The notes beneath the pieces are model-generated. The model searched no databases. It saw nothing but the letters and a program-made list of their open reading frames with translations, and was not told where the DNA came from. A program made the position numbers and the translations under genes. Shown piece by piece: positions 60,209 through 64,000 of a stretch of DNA of 64,000 nucleotides; positions within the stretch are counted from its first letter, which is position 1, and each line of letters begins with the position of its first letter. This stretch comes from Selaginella moellendorffii (taxonomy: Eukaryota; Streptophyta; Lycopodiopsida; Selaginellales; Selaginellaceae), in the NCBI RefSeq assembly GCF_000143415.4, contig NW_003314262.1, positions 235,255-299,254 on the forward strand, in the 5' to 3' direction.

Positions 60209-62362
60209 CTACAAATCTCGTTCTACCGCTTGCTGGTTCTCCTGGAATCGGGTGTGTTAACCGCCAGTTTCGATGGCGATGATTATGAATTTTCATACAG
60301 CAAGAATTCAAACAAAGAAACAAAACTTGAATAGAAAGTACCAGCATCCAATTGAAACCTGCGGAGCGGAAGGTGATATGTAAGCAAAAGAAGACAGAAA
60401 GAAGACTCACGGGGCATGGTTCTCCAAGTGTAACATCCCAAAGAGCCACGCTGCCATTTCTCCACTCGCTGCTAAACCAGAGAGCATAATTTCCTCCTTG
60501 GTCTCCAGCACCCACAAAGCTACACACACGAAAAGAGAAGAGTTGGAGGTTCACTCGCTACACACCAAGTGGGAACAAAACCTCTTACCCAGCGCGCTGG
60601 CATTGGCTTTCCACGACTCAAATAGTGTAACGCCTTCGTAGACCGGGAGCCTGGGGTGGGGGTGGCTACTGCAAGCGGGGAGCTAACGCAGCGGTCACGG
60701 GTCTCCATTGGCATTAACCGTGTGTCCCAAACGACTGCTTTGTTTGCCGTGGGAGATATCTTCCACAGGAACTGTAAGCAACGGAAGCAACCTGGGAAAC
60801 AAGCCACATGACCTTGGTTTTGGCTGTAATGGAGGAAGAAATACCTCACAACGGGGGCCAAGAGGCACCACAGCTCCGGATATCAAATAAGCCGACTGTT
60901 CCATCGCCTGGGCCTGTTGAAAGGAATGCATCAGCAAAGACTAGACATATATCTGAGTTAACTACCTGTCACAACAACGGTTCCTGCTGCATCAGTTATA
61001 GACTGTCCAAAAAAAATAATAAGAAAACACGAATCAGAAACTCTCAAGATTGGAAAACAATGTTGACTACCATGTCATTTGCTGGAAATCTGCAGCACTA
61101 AGGAGTGCATCCACGTCCCAGATGTGAACAATACCCGAGCCATTTTGCGACGAGTAACTTCCGCATATCAGTAGGTTATTGTTAAACTCCAGAGCATCCA
61201 TAGGAGGCAAATCTCCCCTGGAAAAAAAAAAAAATACCATTACACTTTCAGCATTTTCTACTCGAATAAAAGTATAGTTAGCTCACGTACCTGTTCTGTG
61301 AGATTAATTCTGGTACAAGCGTTCCTCTACAAAAGCAGTTGTCGATCGCCTTGACCACTACTTGTTGCCACAAGGCATGCAAACAACCAAAACCAGCCCA
61401 GTAAAGCAAGATCCAAGTGCGTCACGAACAGCAAACGTTACAGGTTTGAGACGGATTAGCGGCCAGTGCAGAGGTTTTTTTTCTTATGACCTGCCACGTT
61501 GTTTTCGTCAGAACCAGGCCCCAGAGTGTAGAGGCACTCAGCAGTTGATGAATTTCATAATTTGAAAAAAATTTAAAAAGTCAATATATACAAGACAAGA
61601 CGTAGTAAGATACGACCTTCACAGTGCTTTCAGCACATGAAACATGTGAAGCATACTCCTGAAATGGATGCACCAAAAAAAAAAGAAAGAAAGACAAGAA
61701 AGGATCACATCCATCGCTAAAGAAGAAAGCGTCAGATTCCAAGAAAACCCCCAAATAAGGAGCTCCTTAGGTGCCTGCATTTCACATTAGCGAGGACCAC
61801 AGCCTTGATAGAAAACAGCTTACAGCGTTGCAACCGACAATCTGTGAACGCCGAGCTTGAGCGTGCTGGATCCTTTGCAACTTTGCATACTCATCTGTTA
61901 CACTAAACAGGTCAAAAAGGAGAAAAGAAATCGGGCATTAGTCATCCTAAGTACCTGTCGAGGCATGGGTGTCTCGTTCGTCACCGAGTCTGAGGAAGCA
62001 CTTGCTCTCCGGGACTTGCTTTCACCTCTTCGTAAGCTTGAGACTTGACGTTAGTCCCCCGAGATCCCGCAGCTTCACTTGTAGCTGACAAAGCCTGCAA
62101 GTTTACACAAAAGCTGTCAATACCAAGCCCATAAACAGTGTCACATACAGCTCGTATCTCCTTTTCATGACTTCTTATTGTCCAGAGATGATTGTCTTCG
62201 TCGTCAACGCCAGGATTCCTGAAAGCACAAGGCTATCAACCATTCAACACAGAAAAGATGAGCTCCCCACCAGTAGTGTCCGGTACGGGTTTGGACTGCT
62301 CCATGCGGCTACTCCTGGCATGCTTCGTTCTACAACCACCTAAGAAGTCAGAAACACGCAAG

Positions 62363-62397
<35 letters not shown>

Positions 62398-62760
62398 ACC
62401 TTTGGTGTTTCTTCTGAGTATGAAAGGTCGGCACCTGTTCTACGTTTTCCAGAGTTTTCACTTCTCTCTTCTCGCTGTGATGCAAACCCAGCCTTGATGA
62501 AGCAAAAGAAGAATAAAAATTGGAAACAAAAACTACTCACAGCTGGCGTTGCTTCTCCTTCTTCTTCATCACAATATAGTAGAACTTCTGGATGTACTCG
62601 GCTGGCAAGACTCAAACTCCACGCGAGGATTCTGGTTTAACCACTCGGCGATCTCCCACGGGAGTGTCCTCGTCGAGTGAAGCCCAGACGTGCTTCCACT
62701 TATCGTTTCTGCTTGAAACGAGGCTATCGCCCTGTGACTGCAAGCAATGGAGTAAGCAAG
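60209..62760 (-). CDS. WD40-repeat protein (right arm; likely parent copy), model incomplete
   Basis: Minus strand. Supported C-terminal exons: one ending at 60566 with NKAVVWDTRLMPME and ALHYLSRGKPMP; 60411-60519 (FVGAGDQGGNYALW, NGSVALWDVTLGEPCP); and 60209-60241 (ENQQAVERDL, stop TAG). The intron 60520-60565 is 46 nt. Further upstream, inside the duplicated arm, are the blades GSGIVQIWDVDALL and GTVVVTG-PGDGTVGLFDIRSC, and N-terminal blocks LWTIRSHEKEI, YAKLQRIQHAQARRSQIVG and a lysine-rich segment. WD40 proteins form beta-propeller scaffolds; the partner is unknown. The N-terminal start and some exon joins (e.g. near 60850, where PPL is followed by TGA in frame) are uncertain, so this could also be a recent pseudogene. 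Confidence 0.6.
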
Positions 62761-63546
62761 CTCCTTCAAGCCTATCTTGGTAGGAAGAACAAACTCACCT
62801 CATCGCCCCGGATTGGCATACACGACCACGCGAGGAGCGCTCAAGATCCTCCTGGCTCACGAACCTGCCGAATGGGCGCTCACATGCCGGTTCGTGAGCG
62901 GCGCTCCAATCCACCTGCATTGGTGCTTCATCGCCGACGGCTGGCGTTGTCGCTGGATCCTCCGTGGCGGCCGGAGCTTCTTCTTCCTATCGCTGGAGGC
63001 GACGGTGCCCCAGCGATGGGCGGGCGGGATGAAGCGGCCAGCTTTCCGCGAGGCGACGGTGCCCTGGCGATGGGCGGGTGGGATGCTTTGACGACGGCGG
63101 CGCGGGATGGACCACGGGACGATCCGGCAGCTGAAAGCGTCCCCAGCCCGGAGCTGGAGCTTTCGCTGTGTCCTCCAGGGACAGTAGCTCACAGTCCGGA
63201 GCTGGACCTGGAGCTTTCTCTACGTCCTCCAGGGACAACCCTGGCGAGCCGTGTTCGAGGGCAGGCTGCTTTGGGCTGCCTAGAGGCTGGCCGTCCTGGT
63301 GGAAGCAACGCTGGCAAGACCAAAAAGAAGAGGGGCACCACAGTTCGTTTGTAGAGAGAGTCGAGAGAGCGAGAGTGAGAGTCGAGAAATCGTGTTCTTT
63401 TCGTTTGAATCACATTTTGGCGCTTCCAATTGGCAAACAATACGTTAGCATTAACAGTAATAAAACACTTGAATGTTGTGGTCTTTTGTTGATCATGTAG
63501 TGCTTGATTGATTCCGTCTTGGCAGGCGAGATCTGTTCACGTCCCC
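60883..63546 (-). repeat. Right arm of the large inverted duplication
   Basis: Reverse complement of 52862-55834, with a 5.05-kb unrelated spacer between the arms. Substitutions and small indels are scattered. A CT/GA microsatellite occurs at the same place in both arms (54331-54357 and 62370-62396). Confidence 0.9.
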
Positions 63547-63656
63547 CCACACGCTCCTGGATTCATCGTTTTGAGTTTGAGTGGTGGAACGATCCCCAAG
63601 TACAAACGAAGCAAAAGCACTAAGATCGCTCATCAACCAAGACATCCTCCTAGAGA

Positions 63657-63662
63657 TATAAA
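63657..63662 (+). promoter_or_regulatory. TATA box candidate
   Basis: TATAAA in the context GAGATATAAAACAG, about 85 bp upstream of the first ATG (63745) and about 240 bp upstream of the ATG at 63899. It is placed as expected for a plus-strand promoter. Confidence 0.5.
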
Positions 63663-63898
63663 ACAGGAAGATCTCTTTTTCACTTTCCCACGGGGAGGAG
63701 ACATCTCACGCGAGGGAGGAGCATAGCAATCGCAGCAGGAAACGATGCCTCGCGGATTCGATCATGGATGTACGCGATGCCCCAGCTTGACGATTTGGAA
63801 AGTAGAAGACGGGAGCGTCTTGTTTAAAGTCTCATCTCACGAAGAGTTCCCATCTCAATCTCCATCTCCCGACTCGAGCAAGCGAGGCCCTCTCGCGA

Positions 63899-64000
63899 AT
63901 GGCCGGCGCGGACGAGTTCCCCGACCTCTTGCTCCAAGTCGAGAGCCTCCTCCACATCCTCCGCTCCACGGCTCCCAATCCCTCCAAGACCGAAGCTCTA
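63899..64000 (+). CDS. Start of a plus-strand gene, product unknown (runs off the window)
   Basis: The frame from ATG at 63899 reads MAGADEFPDLLLQVESLLHILR and stays open to the last base (34 codons), with a plausible amphipathic helix. A competing frame from the ATG at 63745 is also open to the end (85 codons) but reads as Arg/Pro/Ser-rich in its second half, more like an out-of-frame leader. I prefer 63899. Too short to assign a family. Confidence 0.5.
   Translation, partial: MAGADEFPDLLLQVESLLHILRSTAPNPSKTEAL

Overview
The window looks like nuclear DNA of a lycophyte close to Selaginella moellendorffii. This is an inference, not a database match. Genuine genes have many very short introns (about 45-82 nt), a plant cytosolic fructose-1,6-bisphosphatase and a plant-type DUF604 glycosyltransferase are present, and most of the rest is nested LTR retrotransposons.

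Left edge (1-5.1 kb): a compact gene cluster. It holds the 3' part of cytosolic FBPase (+), 40S ribosomal protein S5/uS7 (-, converging on FBPase with a 60-bp gap), and a DUF604/GT31-like Golgi glycosyltransferase (+, head-to-head with RPS5). Next comes a very AT-rich stretch (5.1-10.6 kb) with no housekeeping gene. Its one notable content is a minus-strand reading frame for a secreted protein with an unfamiliar N-terminal domain followed by a bulb-type mannose lectin (B-lectin) domain, interrupted by a single in-frame TAA.

Middle (10.6-52.8 kb): an LTR-retrotransposon landscape. (a) A decayed Ty3/gypsy RT. (b) A complete 7.65-kb element with 1.8-kb LTRs, tRNA-iMet primer site and 5-bp target duplication AGAAA, but no gag-pol: a LARD-type non-autonomous element. 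(c) A chromovirus (PR-RT-RNaseH-IN-chromodomain) whose 5' LTR has been fused into gag by a deletion, a truncated relative, and a solo LTR with its AATCC duplication. (d) A second, decayed chromovirus. (e) A LARD nested inside another LARD (duplication TTTGG), the outer one also carrying the solo chromovirus LTR. (f) Three copies of a third repeat family ('C'), two of them arranged around an inverted-repeat hairpin. The LARD LTRs carry a 12-bp satellite (GAGTCCGAGATG-like) that keeps several frames open and creates long spurious ORFs. All three LTR families share one core block (GGGTGAAAGCCCAAAGC ... G-run ... CCAAAAGTATAGTA), and LARD and chromovirus also share tandem T-arm-like hairpins near the 3' end, so the LARD is probably a dependent of the chromovirus.

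Right edge (52.8-64 kb): a large inverted duplication (about 52.86-55.83 kb and 60.88-63.55 kb) of a WD40-repeat gene. The right arm continues into further WD repeats and is the likely parent; the left arm is truncated. The spacer between the arms holds a well-formed six-exon gene for a 635-aa protein I do not recognise. A new gene begins at the right edge.
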